Origin: Halomonas sp.
GTDB taxonomy: Bacteria; Pseudomonadota; Gammaproteobacteria; Pseudomonadales; Halomonadaceae
Length of the DNA stretch: 64,000 nucleotides
Assembly (NCBI RefSeq): GCF_017983445.1
Contig: NZ_JAGOBJ010000001.1
Span: 251,632-315,631 of the forward strand
Direction: 5' to 3'
The notes beneath the pieces were generated by a model. The model had not been told where the DNA came from. It made no database searches and saw only the letters and a list, made by a program, of their open reading frames with translations. This document shows positions 51,424 through 60,157 of this stretch, piece by piece (positions within the stretch are counted from its first letter, which is position 1; every line of letters begins with the position of its first letter). Position numbers and translations under genes: made by a program.

Positions 51424-51891
51424 ATGACCGAAAAGAAGATGAACGTCGAAAGCTTTAACCTGGACCATACCAAGGTAAAAGCGCCTTACGTGCGTCTGGC
51501 TGATATCAAGCAGGGCCAGAACGGCGACCAGATCCATAAATACGATCTGCGTATCTGCCAGCCGAACAAAGAACACATGGAGATGCCTGCGCTGCATTCT
51601 CTTGAACATCTGATGGCCGAGCTATCGCGCAATCATACCGATAAAGTCGTCGACATCAGCCCCATGGGCTGCCAAACCGGCTTCTACATTGCGATGATCA
51701 ACCACGATAACTACGACGATGTGCTAACCATCATCGAACAAACGCTGAACGACGTCCTGGTCGCCACTGAAGTACCTGCCTGCAACGAAATGCAGTGCGG
51801 CTGGGCCGCGAGCCACAGCCTGGAAGGTGCCCAGGAACTGGCCCGTAACCTGCTTGCCAAGCGCAGCGAGTGGACAGAAGTGTTTGCTTGA
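51424..51891 (+). CDS. luxS: S-ribosylhomocysteine lyase LuxS
   Basis: A 155-residue LuxS of normal size. The metal ligands are His-x-x-Glu-His ('[11 protein letters not shown]') and a Cys near residue 125 ('[15 protein letters not shown]'), with the catalytic Cys in '[10 protein letters not shown]'. It splits S-ribosylhomocysteine into homocysteine and DPD, the precursor of autoinducer-2, and so serves both the activated methyl cycle and signalling. A GCGGAG site precedes the ATG. A terminator follows. Confidence 0.96.
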   Translation: MTEKKMNVESFNLDHTKVKAPYVRLADIKQGQNGDQIHKYDLRICQPNKEHMEMPALHSLEHLMAELSRNHTDKVVDISPMGCQTGFYIAMINHDNYDDVLTIIEQTLNDVLVATEVPACNEMQCGWAASHSLEGAQELARNLLAKRSEWTEVFA

Positions 51892-51910
51892 TGAGTACCT
51901 GAGTAAACCC

Positions 51911-51938
51911 AAAACGCCTCCTTCGTGGGGGCGTTTTT
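51911..51938 (+). terminator. Rho-independent terminator after luxS
   Basis: AAAACGCC pairs with GGCGTTTT around a short inner stem and TTCG loop, ending in a T run, about 20 bases after the luxS stop. The hairpin is nearly symmetric and may also serve the convergent chemoreceptor gene. Confidence 0.9.
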
Positions 51939-51996
51939 ATTGAGGATTAGCGCCTGGTCGCAATGCGGTAGGTCTTACTGGACGCTTTGGTTTTCA

Positions 51997-52092
51997 CTAC
52001 AGCCGCGTATCGGCGGCCAGTTGTTCAATGGAGCGGGCAACGTTCTGGGCATCGTGGAGGATCTTGTTCACAATTGCATCAATGTCGCTAAC
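51997..52092 (-). other. Out-of-frame 3' tail of the BdlA-like gene
   Basis: This stretch, read in the frame one base away, encodes '[18 protein letters not shown]' and on to 'LAADTRL' and stop. It aligns with the last 31 residues of the paralogue at 56025-57293 ('[18 protein letters not shown]' and on). Full repair by one base gives a protein of 423 residues against 422 in the paralogue. Confidence 0.8.
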
Positions 52093-53269
52093 GCGATGAT
52101 TGGCTGGCTTTGCTTTGTTGAATGACCTGCTGCATGGCCTCGGTTGTGCGCTCGACAAGACTACTGTTGTCTTTGAGCACCTGAGAAATTTGCGCTACTG
52201 CTTCACTTGAACCTTTCGCTAGCTGACGTACTTCGTTAGCGACTACGGCAAAGCCGCGCCCCTGTTCACCGGCGCGGGCGGCTTCCACGGCGGCATTTAG
52301 CGAGAGCAGGTTGGTTTGACTGGCGATTTTAGCAATGGAGGTGGTAATCGTATGAATGCTCTGCGATTGCTTATGAAGTGCCTCGATAAGTTCCTGCGCC
52401 TGAGCCAAGGTCTGGGCGGCTTGTTCAGAACCTTTTACCATCTCGTCTAGATGGTCGAGACTGTCTCTGGCGGTGCGTTCAATTTGCGATGTACTGGTTT
52501 GGGCAGAACCAATCGTTCCTGTCGTAGTGTTGGCTTTTTCAACCAGCTGGGTAATATCTGCCGCGAACTTCACCACCTCTGTGACATTACCTTCTTCATC
52601 TTTAACCGGATTATAAGTGGCTTCCAGCCAGATGCTTTTACCACTCTTGGTGATACGCTCAAAGCGGCCTTTGGTGAAGTCTCCTTGCGCTAAGCGCTCC
52701 CAAAAATTGGGATTTTTACGATAGAAGTCAGGCGGGCAAAACATACGATGATGTTGGCCAATAATATCTTTTTGTTTATAGCCCATCGCGGCCTCAAAGT
52801 TTTTATTAGCCTCAAGTATCTGCCCCTGCGGGGAGAATTCAATCACGGCCATGGAATCGTTGAGCGCCTTTAATACCGCCTTTTGGCGCTGGGACTCATG
52901 GTGGCGCTGGGAAACGTCGTTTGCCACTTTAAGAATTTCTTTTACATGACCTCTATAATTCCGCACGGGCACGTAAGTCGCTTCTAACCAAACCTCCTGG
53001 GCATCGGCGCGCACGCGACAAAAATGGCCCTGATGACTATCGCCTGCCGCTAGAGAGCTCCAGAACTGCTGATACTCAGTGCTATTGACTTCCTGATCGT
53101 CGCAGAATATGCGGTGATGCTTACCCTTGATATCTTCCAGCCGGTAGCCCATTGCCTCAAGAAATCGCGGGCTAGCATCCTTGATAATGCCTTGTGGCGT
53201 AAAACGAATGCACGACGTATGACGCTTTAACGCGGGGTATAGGGGGGCATGAAAAAAGCTTATGTGCAT
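52088..53269 (-). CDS. BdlA-like soluble chemoreceptor (PAS-PAS-MCP), 3' end frameshifted
   Basis: A soluble chemoreceptor of 393 residues with no membrane segment: two PAS domains (about residues 18-115 and 135-240) and an MCP signalling domain whose hairpin tip '[20 protein letters not shown]' is intact. The layout and size match BdlA, which links c-di-GMP and biofilm dispersal in Pseudomonas. A paralogue at 56025-57293 is 422 residues. Here the frame stops right after 'QSKASQSSR', but skipping one C at about position 52093 on the minus strand restores '[16 protein letters not shown]' and about 31 residues to a stop at 51997, aligning with the paralogue's end. So the gene carries a one-base insertion that removes the last part of the C-terminal helix. 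It may still fold and signal. Confidence 0.85.
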   Translation of the reverse strand: MHISFFHAPLYPALKRHTSCIRFTPQGIIKDASPRFLEAMGYRLEDIKGKHHRIFCDDQEVNSTEYQQFWSSLAAGDSHQGHFCRVRADAQEVWLEATYVPVRNYRGHVKEILKVANDVSQRHHESQRQKAVLKALNDSMAVIEFSPQGQILEANKNFEAAMGYKQKDIIGQHHRMFCPPDFYRKNPNFWERLAQGDFTKGRFERITKSGKSIWLEATYNPVKDEEGNVTEVVKFAADITQLVEKANTTTGTIGSAQTSTSQIERTARDSLDHLDEMVKGSEQAAQTLAQAQELIEALHKQSQSIHTITTSIAKIASQTNLLSLNAAVEAARAGEQGRGFAVVANEVRQLAKGSSEAVAQISQVLKDNSSLVERTTEAMQQVIQQSKASQSSR

Positions 53270-53428
53270 TTTTTGCCTTTTATATTAATAAGCAGCTAAT
53301 AAGAGAGAGGCAGGGAAGCCGTAAGTACTATTCTAATTATAATGGCTTATTTTGAATATAAGGCTGTATGAAGATGATGGCAAGCGTGATGGGTAAACAC
53401 GATTTTCAAGCAGTGCTGGAGATTGAAG

Positions 53429-53459
53429 TAGCCGCTATTGAGTTAACTAATAGCGGCTA
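53429..53459. repeat. Perfect 11-bp inverted repeat
   Basis: TAGCCGCTATT and AATAGCGGCTA flank a 9-base loop, 14 bases beyond the stop of the broken DUF1826 gene on the minus strand. Neither side has a T run. On the plus strand it lies within a 30-codon open frame (53368-53460) that follows a perfect TATAAT at 53338 but has no -35 match and only a weak ribosome site; I do not call that a gene. Confidence 0.6.
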
Positions 53460-53473
53460 ATTGAAAGAATCGT

Positions 53474-53853
53474 TTAAGCGGAGTCGATGGTTAAAAGCAG
53501 CCGTTTTGGTCCATTAATTAACGAAGGACTGCGGTGCACTAACGCACTATGCTCGCTACCTTCCCAACCGCTGCCTTTAATAAGCGCAATATCGCCTGCT
53601 GTGAGCGTTTTGACAGCATCATGATTGAGCACTATTTCGGGCCGTTCAGGGTGCGGCGCACCTAGCCAGGAAAATTGCCAAGGGCGCTCTGTCTGACATT
53701 GCGCTGCGACACTTAATGCAGTGTTGGCAGGTAAGCGGCGTTGTATCACGGCGATATTGATATCGTTCTCAAAATGCGTGGCAGCACGCTGATATGCGTA
53801 CCCTGTGCGACATGAATAGGAAGTAGAGCGGTCGAAGAGACGGCAGCTATCAT
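53474..53853 (-). pseudogene. Broken DUF1826 gene (frameshift plus internal deletion)
   Basis: The ATG at 53853, preceded by a GAGG site, opens a frame reading 'VAQGTHISVLPRI', which looks like a DUF1826 N-terminus; the continuation 'ENDINIAVIQRRLPANTAL' is in another frame. Adding one T to the four-base T run (53771-53774, minus strand) joins them. Further on the sequence jumps to the DUF1826 C-terminus ('GDIALIKGSGWEGS', 'ALVHRSPSLINGPKRLLLTID') without the central His/Arg-rich part, so about 80-90 residues are missing. The family is roughly 200-220 residues and of unknown function. An open frame from a TTG at 53869 covers part of it but has no good start. Confidence 0.65.
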
Positions 53854-54098
53854 GGGTTAGCCTCGTCAAATAGGGATATAGTCGGTTATCAAACTTTATA
53901 GTTATGTTATAGCATTAAGAAGATAGGCAAGATAACCCACAACTATTTTCGGGATGCCGTTAGTCCCTTAAAATCTATCAACGCAAGTGTTTACAAATTC
54001 TTGCCCTCGTCCAGACCAGAAAATGCCTATTGAGGTCTATTGACAGTTACCCATATTTGCTCCTATAAACACGCTATAACCCCTCACCTCAGGCGCTC

Positions 54099-55130
54099 AT
54101 GTTCCTGCTCATCACGATTGCCACGCTTTCTATCGCACTATCTTTTTTATGTTCCATCCTTGAAGCGGCCTTGCTTTCCATTACGCCAAGCTATATCGCC
54201 AAGCTAAAAGAAGAGAAGCCCAAGCTACACGCCTCGCTTAGCCAGCTTAAAACCAGCATTGACCGGCCACTGGCGGCGATACTGACGCTTAATACAATTG
54301 CTCATACCGTTGGTGCAACGGCAGTGGGGGCACAAGCGGCAGTGGTATTTGGCGAAGCCTCCATTGCCATCGTTTCTGCTGTCATGACGATGCTGATTCT
54401 GGTGCTTTCTGAAATTATCCCCAAGACGATTGGCGCCACCTACTGGCGCGGCCTGGCACCGTTTCTGCCGCGTTTACTAAAGCCGATGATCGTGGGGTTG
54501 CTACCCTTTATCTGGATGTCGGAGCAGATTACGCGCCGGCTCGGCACGTCAGAGCATGATGTCGATCTGCGCGATGAAATCAAGGTGCTGGCGCGCGTAG
54601 GGCTTGAAGAGAAAGTGTTGGATGCCGATGAGTCACGCACCATCATCAATATGCTCAACCTGCATGAAATTGCCGTAAGCCAGGCCATGACACCAAGAAC
54701 AGTGTGCGTCACAGTACCACCTAACATGGACGTCGAGACGTTTGATCAGCAGTATGGCAAGGCGCCGTTTACGCGTTTTCCGGTTATGGATAACGGCGAA
54801 ATGGCCTTTGGCTATGTGCATAAAGCCGACATGTATCACGCCGATGATGCTAAAACCATGCGCGAGCTTATGCACCCCATTGGCAGTGTCGATATCGCCA
54901 ATAATATAGAGCATGTGTTTGCTTCAATGCTCAAGGATCATCTACACATGCGCGTGGTGTATGACGAGCATGGCACCTTTGTTGGCCTTATTACGCTTGA
55001 AGATATCATTGAAACCATTCTAGGCCAGGACATCATTGATGAAACCGATAGCGTCGCCAATTTAAGGCATCACGCCAAGCAGCGCTGGCTGACACGCATA
55101 AAGCATAAAGGCCCCAGCTCTACGGTTTAG
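54099..55130 (+). CDS. CNNM-domain (DUF21) membrane protein with CBS pair
   Basis: A 343-residue protein with an N-terminal DUF21/CNNM membrane domain of four segments (about residues 1-170) and a CBS pair (about 190-320; 'AVSQAMTPRTVCVTVP' and 'HMRVVYDEHGTFVGLITLEDIIETILGQDIIDETD'). It lacks the C-terminal CorC_HlyC transporter-associated domain, so it is the short form. Family members are implicated in magnesium or cobalt efflux and have been called hemolysins, a label not supported by function. It is monocistronic, followed by a 12-bp perfect inverted repeat. Confidence 0.88.
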   Translation: MFLLITIATLSIALSFLCSILEAALLSITPSYIAKLKEEKPKLHASLSQLKTSIDRPLAAILTLNTIAHTVGATAVGAQAAVVFGEASIAIVSAVMTMLILVLSEIIPKTIGATYWRGLAPFLPRLLKPMIVGLLPFIWMSEQITRRLGTSEHDVDLRDEIKVLARVGLEEKVLDADESRTIINMLNLHEIAVSQAMTPRTVCVTVPPNMDVETFDQQYGKAPFTRFPVMDNGEMAFGYVHKADMYHADDAKTMRELMHPIGSVDIANNIEHVFASMLKDHLHMRVVYDEHGTFVGLITLEDIIETILGQDIIDETDSVANLRHHAKQRWLTRIKHKGPSSTV

Positions 55131-55136
55131 ATCGCA

Positions 55137-55170
55137 GGACGTATGGATGGCTCAATAGATCCATACGTCC
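55137..55170. repeat. Perfect 12-bp inverted repeat after the CNNM gene
   Basis: GGACGTATGGAT and ATCCATACGTCC flank a 10-base loop, starting 6 bases after the stop codon. No T run follows on the plus strand, so it is either a Rho-assisted terminator or a dyad operator for the peroxiredoxin gene downstream. Confidence 0.65.
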
Positions 55171-55295
55171 TATCGTGAAAAAACGAACGAACGTTGGGAG
55201 AATATTCGTAGTCTTAGCACTAAATGTTCTATAGTGAATTATCTATAGGTGGTTTAAGGTATTAAAAAACATTAATCACCCGCGAAGGAGGCACT

Positions 55296-55946
55296 ATGTC
55301 ATTACGTATCAATGCGGTCGTTCCCGATTTTGAAGCCCAAACCAGCCAAGGGCCTATCCAGTTCCATGAGTGGATTGGCGACAGCTGGGCCATTCTGTTT
55401 TCTCACCCCAAAGACTTTACGCCAGTCTGCACCACTGAATTTGGTGCCGTGGCCACGCTAAGCGCCGAATGGAAAAAACGCGGTACGAAAGTGATTGGCG
55501 TGTCGGTAGATGGCGTTGAAGATCACAAGCGTTGGGCGGGCGACATTACGAAGTACAGTGGCAGCGACGTTGACTTTCCGATCATTGCGGACGAAGGTCT
55601 CAAGGTTTCAAAGCTTTTTGACATGTTGCCGGAAGATGCCTACCTGCCGGATGGCCGCACGCCTGCCGACAGCGCCACGGTACGTTCAGTATTCATCATT
55701 GGGCCGGATAAGCAGCTCAAGCTTTCCATGACCTATCCCATGACGGTAGGGCGCAACTTTGCAGAAATTGTGCGTGCCCTTGATGCACTTCAGGCAACCG
55801 TTAAACACGGTATTGCCACACCCGCTGATTGGACCGTCGGTCAGGATGTGATTATTCCACCAAGTGTCTCAGATGCTGACGCCAAGCAGAAATTTGGTGA
55901 GTTTGAAGCTGTACTGCCTTACCTGCGTAAAACGTCACTTAAATAA
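55296..55946 (+). CDS. 1-Cys peroxiredoxin (Prx6-like)
   Basis: A 216-residue peroxiredoxin of the Prx6/1-Cys group. The peroxidatic Cys is in 'HPKDFTPVCTTEFG' (about residue 48) with Thr and the supporting Arg in 'ADSATVRSVFIIGPD'. No resolving Cys is seen, in line with the 1-Cys type. The C-terminal extension 'WTVGQDVIIPPSVSD' is typical. It reduces hydrogen peroxide and organic peroxides. An AAGGAGG site precedes the ATG. A near-palindrome CTATAG-N8-CTATAG at 55229-55248 lies upstream and could be a control site. Confidence 0.93.
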   Translation: MSLRINAVVPDFEAQTSQGPIQFHEWIGDSWAILFSHPKDFTPVCTTEFGAVATLSAEWKKRGTKVIGVSVDGVEDHKRWAGDITKYSGSDVDFPIIADEGLKVSKLFDMLPEDAYLPDGRTPADSATVRSVFIIGPDKQLKLSMTYPMTVGRNFAEIVRALDALQATVKHGIATPADWTVGQDVIIPPSVSDADAKQKFGEFEAVLPYLRKTSLK

Positions 55947-55969
55947 GCGCAAAGCTATTGCTGATCTAT

Positions 55970-56007
55970 AAAAGCCCTGAGGTTCTCAAAGCCTTGGGGC
56001 TTTTTTA
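55970..56007 (+). terminator. Rho-independent terminator after the peroxiredoxin gene
   Basis: AAAAGCCC...AGG pairs with CCT...GGGCTTTT around a short loop and ends in a run of six T. It lies between convergent genes and is close to symmetric, so it may act for both. Confidence 0.88.
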
Positions 56008-56024
56008 ATAGCGTGCGATAACGC

Positions 56025-57293
56025 TTACGAAGCTTCTAACGCCAGCTGTTCAACCGTGGTCGATACGTTGCGCGCGCCTAATAGAATCTCGTTAACGATA
56101 ATCTCGATTTCCCCAACGCTTGCCTGGCTTGATTTACCCTGTTCAACGACTTCCTGCATGGCCTCGGTGGTTTTCATTACTAACGCCGTATTTTCTTTAA
56201 GCAGTTGAGTAATCTCGGTTACCGCATTACTTGAGCCTTTCGCCAACTGGCGTACCTCGTTGGCAACCACGGCAAAACCGCGGCCCTGTTCACCAGCCCG
56301 GGCAGCTTCTACAGCGGCATTCAGTGATAGCAAATTGGTTTGATTGGCAATGCGGGCAATTGATGCCGTGATGCTATTGATGCTTTTGGCCTGTTGGTTC
56401 AGGGCTTCGATCAGCCGTTGGGCTTCCGCTATGGTTTGGGCCGCCTGGTCTGTATCACGCATGACTCGCTGTAAATGATTCAGGCCGCTTTGGGCGATTT
56501 GTTCTGTCTGGGTGGAGGTGCTTTGCGCTGAGGAAACTGCCTGTTTGGTCGCTTCCGCTTCTTCAACAGCGCGAGTGATGTCGGTGGCAAATTTGACCAC
56601 TTTGAATACTTTGCCGTTTGAGTCAAAAATAGGGTTATAGGTGGCTTCTAGCCAGACGCTTTTCCCCTGTGCATCAATACGCTCAAATTTGCCCTGCATA
56701 AGTTCGCCCTGGGATAAGGACTGCCAAAAATGCGGGTGTTTTTTATAAAAGTCTTCGGGGCAGAAGCATTGATGATGCATCCCGACAATTTGCTCATTGC
56801 GGTAGCCCAGCGTGCTTTCAAAATTTTTGTTGGCATTGAGAACATTGCCCTCGGGGGTGAATTCAATGACCGCCATTGAGCTATTCAGTGCCTGAAGAAC
56901 GGCGTTCTTGCGCTCAGCCTGCAGGTGGGCATCGGTGATGTCGTTGGCCAGTTTGACGATCTCAAGAACACGCCCGCGACGGTCACAAATCGGCAGATAG
57001 GTGGCTTCCAGCCACACTTCATCGCCTTGAGCGTTAAAGCGCTGAAACGTACCCCGTTGGCTTTCACCGGCTGCCAGCGCTTGCCAGAACGCCTGATACT
57101 CAGGCGCCTGGGCTTCAGCCTGGCTGCAGAACATGCGGTGATGCTTATCGCGTATGTCATCAAGGGTATAACCCATGAGATCTAAGAATAGCGGGCTTGC
57201 CGTTTTGATATAGCCCGCTGGCGTAAAGGTAATGAACGCGGTGTGCTGTTGAACAGCAGCGCGTAAATGTGACTGGGAGTGTAAAGTTAGCAT
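56025..57293 (-). CDS. BdlA-like soluble chemoreceptor (PAS-PAS-MCP), intact copy
   Basis: A 422-residue cytoplasmic chemoreceptor: PAS 1 (about residues 15-110), PAS 2 (about 135-235) and an MCP signalling domain with the tip '[20 protein letters not shown]'. No membrane segment, no HAMP. Its sequence is clearly similar to the product of the frameshifted gene at 52088-53269 over the whole length. In Pseudomonas BdlA-type receptors sense internal cues such as redox state or c-di-GMP and affect biofilm dispersal. It should pass signals to CheA/CheW encoded elsewhere. The ligand is unknown; no haem-binding signature was checked with confidence. Confidence 0.9.
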   Translation of the reverse strand: MLTLHSQSHLRAAVQQHTAFITFTPAGYIKTASPLFLDLMGYTLDDIRDKHHRMFCSQAEAQAPEYQAFWQALAAGESQRGTFQRFNAQGDEVWLEATYLPICDRRGRVLEIVKLANDITDAHLQAERKNAVLQALNSSMAVIEFTPEGNVLNANKNFESTLGYRNEQIVGMHHQCFCPEDFYKKHPHFWQSLSQGELMQGKFERIDAQGKSVWLEATYNPIFDSNGKVFKVVKFATDITRAVEEAEATKQAVSSAQSTSTQTEQIAQSGLNHLQRVMRDTDQAAQTIAEAQRLIEALNQQAKSINSITASIARIANQTNLLSLNAAVEAARAGEQGRGFAVVANEVRQLAKGSSNAVTEITQLLKENTALVMKTTEAMQEVVEQGKSSQASVGEIEIIVNEILLGARNVSTTVEQLALEAS

Positions 57294-57527
57294 TAGTGGG
57301 GATGCTCATTGTACAGGGTTAGTATAATTTTAAAGAGAGTAGTATGACTTTGTACTAAATGCACTCGCTAAATACACCTGATTTAAGTACACGATGTTAC
57401 AAATTGGAATTAGTTGATCACAATAAAGCTAATTTTTATTAATATCTTTATTCAAACGATTGAATAGAATGCATGAAAAAGATCGTGCTTCTTTGTGTGA
57501 ATGAGGGCTATTTGAAATGCACGAGCA

Positions 57528-57562
57528 TAAAAAAAAGCGCCCTTACTGGTGAAGGGCGCCGA
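57528..57562 (-). terminator. Rho-independent terminator after the icd pseudogene
   Basis: Minus strand: GCGCCCTT and AAGGGCGC pair perfectly around a 7-base loop and are followed by eight T. It sits about 25 bases after the stop of the isocitrate dehydrogenase remnant, showing that this was once a transcribed gene. Confidence 0.9.
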
Positions 57563-57582
57563 TTTATTCTGATCTTACGTTT

Positions 57583-58251
57583 TTAAGCCTGAATGTATTC
57601 TACTAAAGCGTGGGCGAACGTATCGGTGGTCCCTGTTCCACCCATATCGGGAGTTACCATCGCACGGCGCGTTTCGAGTACTTCACGGATGCCCTGACGA
57701 ATTGTTGCCGCTTTAGTGCCCATGCCCAAGTGGTCAAGCATCTGCGTGCCCGCCAGCAGCAGGGCGCAGGGGGTGGCAAGCATTTTACCGGCAATATCCG
57801 GTGCTGAGCCGGGTACCGCTTCAAAGATCGCGGCTTTTTCACCAATGTTCGCTCCGGGGGCCAGACCCAGACCGCCTACTAACCCTGCACAAGGATCCGA
57901 AAGAATATCGCCGAACAGGTTCGTGGTGACTACCACATCAAACTGATACGGGTTCATCACCAGCTGCATACAGGCGTTATCAACGATCATTTCCTGAAAT
58001 TCGAGTTCGGGATACTCTTTGGCGACTTAGCGCGCCACGTCAAGAAACAGGCCTTAACTGGTTTTGATTATATTGGCTTTATGGACGGCGGTGACTTTTT
58101 TGCGGCCCTGGTGCTTCGCCAGCTCAAACGCATAGCGCACAATGCGCTCAGACCCTTTGCGAGTCACCTTGATCACTGAAATGAGACGCTGCTGGTTGAT
58201 ATCGTTGACCAGGTGTATTGATTGCGCTTTACGCGCTAAGTATTCAGAAGT
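57583..58251 (-). pseudogene. NAD-type isocitrate dehydrogenase remnant (icd pseudogene)
   Basis: The C-terminal two thirds of an isocitrate/isopropylmalate dehydrogenase-family enzyme. In one frame, upstream of the open stretch starting at 57990, '[18 protein letters not shown]' and '[15 protein letters not shown]' are followed by a TAA (58054-58056), then 'GLFLDVAR', a second TAA (58027-58029; GAA to TAA is the simplest change), then '[17 protein letters not shown]' and the conserved '[13 protein letters not shown]'. Conserved residues are also changed: '[13 protein letters not shown]' has Pro for the usual His. The N-terminal part with the substrate-binding Ser/Arg cluster is missing or unrecognisable. 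No frameshift is needed, only point mutations, so inactivation looks recent. Confidence 0.82.
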
Positions 58252-58641
58252 TTAATGAGACATCCAGTGTGTTGGGGTGCAGAAAGAATAGCGTGCTGGT
58301 AAACTCTGGGCCTGCTCTGCCGTTTAGTCCGCAATGGCGGGGCATTTCGCAAAAATATCATGGCAAGGCATACGCGCAATGAAATGCTCATTGGCAACCT
58401 CTGTATTATTAACCGCTGGGTTGATGACTCCACCCTAGGTAATTCCCTTCTTTATAAACGTCATGGCGCGTAAGCGCTTTTACGGCGTTACGGCATTCTA
58501 TTGCCATTATTTGGCTACTAACGCTCCTGGCGTTTTCATTATGTAGTCTGACTCATACCATCTGATTCCAATGACGTGACATCTGGCCCTCTGCGGCGGT
58601 GTTGGCGCGTCTTTTTTAATCCGTAACTATGGACTCCCTGA
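58252..58641. other. Region upstream of sulP, no intact gene
   Basis: About 390 bases with no credible complete gene. The minus strand has scattered short open stretches ahead of the icd remnant, possibly decayed coding sequence of unknown origin (one reads 'VINPAVNNTEVANEHFIARM'), with several stops. The sulP promoter must be here but I could not identify it. Confidence 0.5.
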
Positions 58642-60132
58642 ATGGCACTTTTCAGCAAGCATGAGTGGTTTTCCAATATTAAAGGTGACACGCTTTCGGG
58701 GCTGGTAGTGGCGTTAGCGCTTATCCCCGAAGCCATTGCGTTCTCGATTATCGCCGGTGTCGACCCGAAGGTGGGTCTTTATGCGTCGTTCTGTATTGCC
58801 GTCGTCATTGCTTTTACCGGCGGACGCCCCGGGATGATTTCCGCGGCGACAGGTGCCATGGCGCTTTTAATGGTCACTCTGGTGCGCGAGCACGGCCTTG
58901 AATATCTGTTGGCCGCCACCTTATTAACCGGGGTGTTCCAGATTATTGCTGGGTATTTAAAGCTCGCAGAGTTGATGCGCTTTGTGTCGCGCTCAGTGGT
59001 TACCGGATTCGTGAACGCACTCGCCATTCTGATTTTCATGGCGCAACTGCCTGAACTGACCAACGTGACCTGGCATGTGTACGTTATGACGCTGACTGGG
59101 TTAGGCATTATCTATCTGTTCCCCTATCTACCGGTGATCGGTAAGTCGCTGCCTTCGCCGCTGGTGTGCATTGTAGTGCTGACTATTGTGTATATGGTGA
59201 GCGGTATGGATATTCGCAGCGTGGGTGATATGGGCGAGCTTCCAGATACGCTGCCGGTGTTTCTGTGGCCAGATGTTCCGCTTGACCTTGAAACGCTGAT
59301 GATCATTTTGCCTTACGCGTTGATGCTCTGCGTCGTGGGTCTTTTGGAATCAATGATGACCGCGACCATTGTCGATGATCTGACCGATACGCCCAGCGAT
59401 AAAAACCGTGAGTGCAAAGGTCAGGGAATCGCCAATATTGGTGCGGGCCTGATGGGCGGTATGGCGGGCTGTGCGATGATCGGTCAGTCAGTGATCAATA
59501 TTAAATCCGGTGGCCGTACGCGTCTTTCTACATTGATTGCAGGCGTTGTACTGCTGTTGATGGTGGTGTTTCTGGCTGACTGGGTATCCCAGATTCCCAT
59601 GGCGGCGCTGGTAGCAGTTATGATCATGGTATCGATCGGCACCTTTAGCTGGGAATCGATTCGAGATATGAAAAAACACCCTTTAAGCACCAATATTGTC
59701 ATGTTGGCGACCGTTGCTGTAACGGTAGGTACGCATAACCTGGCAATTGGGGTATTCGTAGGTGTGCTGCTCGCAGCCCTGTTCTTTGCTAATAAAGTGG
59801 GCAACATCATGGTTATCAGCTCTACTGAAGTTAAGGCAGGTAAAGAGCGCGAGTATCAGGTGATGGGGCAGGTGTTTTTTGCTTCTTCTCAGCGCTTTAT
59901 GGCCGCCTTTGATTTCAAGGAGAGCCTCGATAAGGTCATAATCAACTTGTCCAGGGCGCACTTTTGGGATGTGACTGCCGTGCAGTCCCTTGATCGCGTG
60001 GTGATCAAGTTTCGCCGCGAAGGGACTGAGGTTGAGCTGGTGGGGTTAAGCGAAGCCAGCGCTACGGTAGTCGACCGCTACGCGGTGCATAACGATCCCA
60101 AAGCGGTTGAAAAGCTGATGGGTGGCCACTGA
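58642..60132 (+). CDS. SulP-family inorganic anion transporter with STAS domain
   Basis: A 496-residue SulP/SLC26 transporter. The membrane part (about residues 1-390) opens with 'GDTLSGLVVALALIPEAIAFSIIAGVDPKVGLYASF', the family signature (quoted positions about 15-50), and contains 'GQGIANIGAGLMGGMAGCAMIGQS'. A C-terminal STAS domain (about 400-496) ends it. SulP proteins move sulfate, bicarbonate or other anions with sodium or protons. The universal stress gene starts 25 bases after its stop on the same strand, a pairing seen in other bacteria. The transported anion cannot be told from this sequence. Confidence 0.94.
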   Translation: MALFSKHEWFSNIKGDTLSGLVVALALIPEAIAFSIIAGVDPKVGLYASFCIAVVIAFTGGRPGMISAATGAMALLMVTLVREHGLEYLLAATLLTGVFQIIAGYLKLAELMRFVSRSVVTGFVNALAILIFMAQLPELTNVTWHVYVMTLTGLGIIYLFPYLPVIGKSLPSPLVCIVVLTIVYMVSGMDIRSVGDMGELPDTLPVFLWPDVPLDLETLMIILPYALMLCVVGLLESMMTATIVDDLTDTPSDKNRECKGQGIANIGAGLMGGMAGCAMIGQSVINIKSGGRTRLSTLIAGVVLLLMVVFLADWVSQIPMAALVAVMIMVSIGTFSWESIRDMKKHPLSTNIVMLATVAVTVGTHNLAIGVFVGVLLAALFFANKVGNIMVISSTEVKAGKEREYQVMGQVFFASSQRFMAAFDFKESLDKVIINLSRAHFWDVTAVQSLDRVVIKFRREGTEVELVGLSEASATVVDRYAVHNDPKAVEKLMGGH

Positions 60133-60157
60133 TTTGATATCCGGTAAGGAGAGCAGC

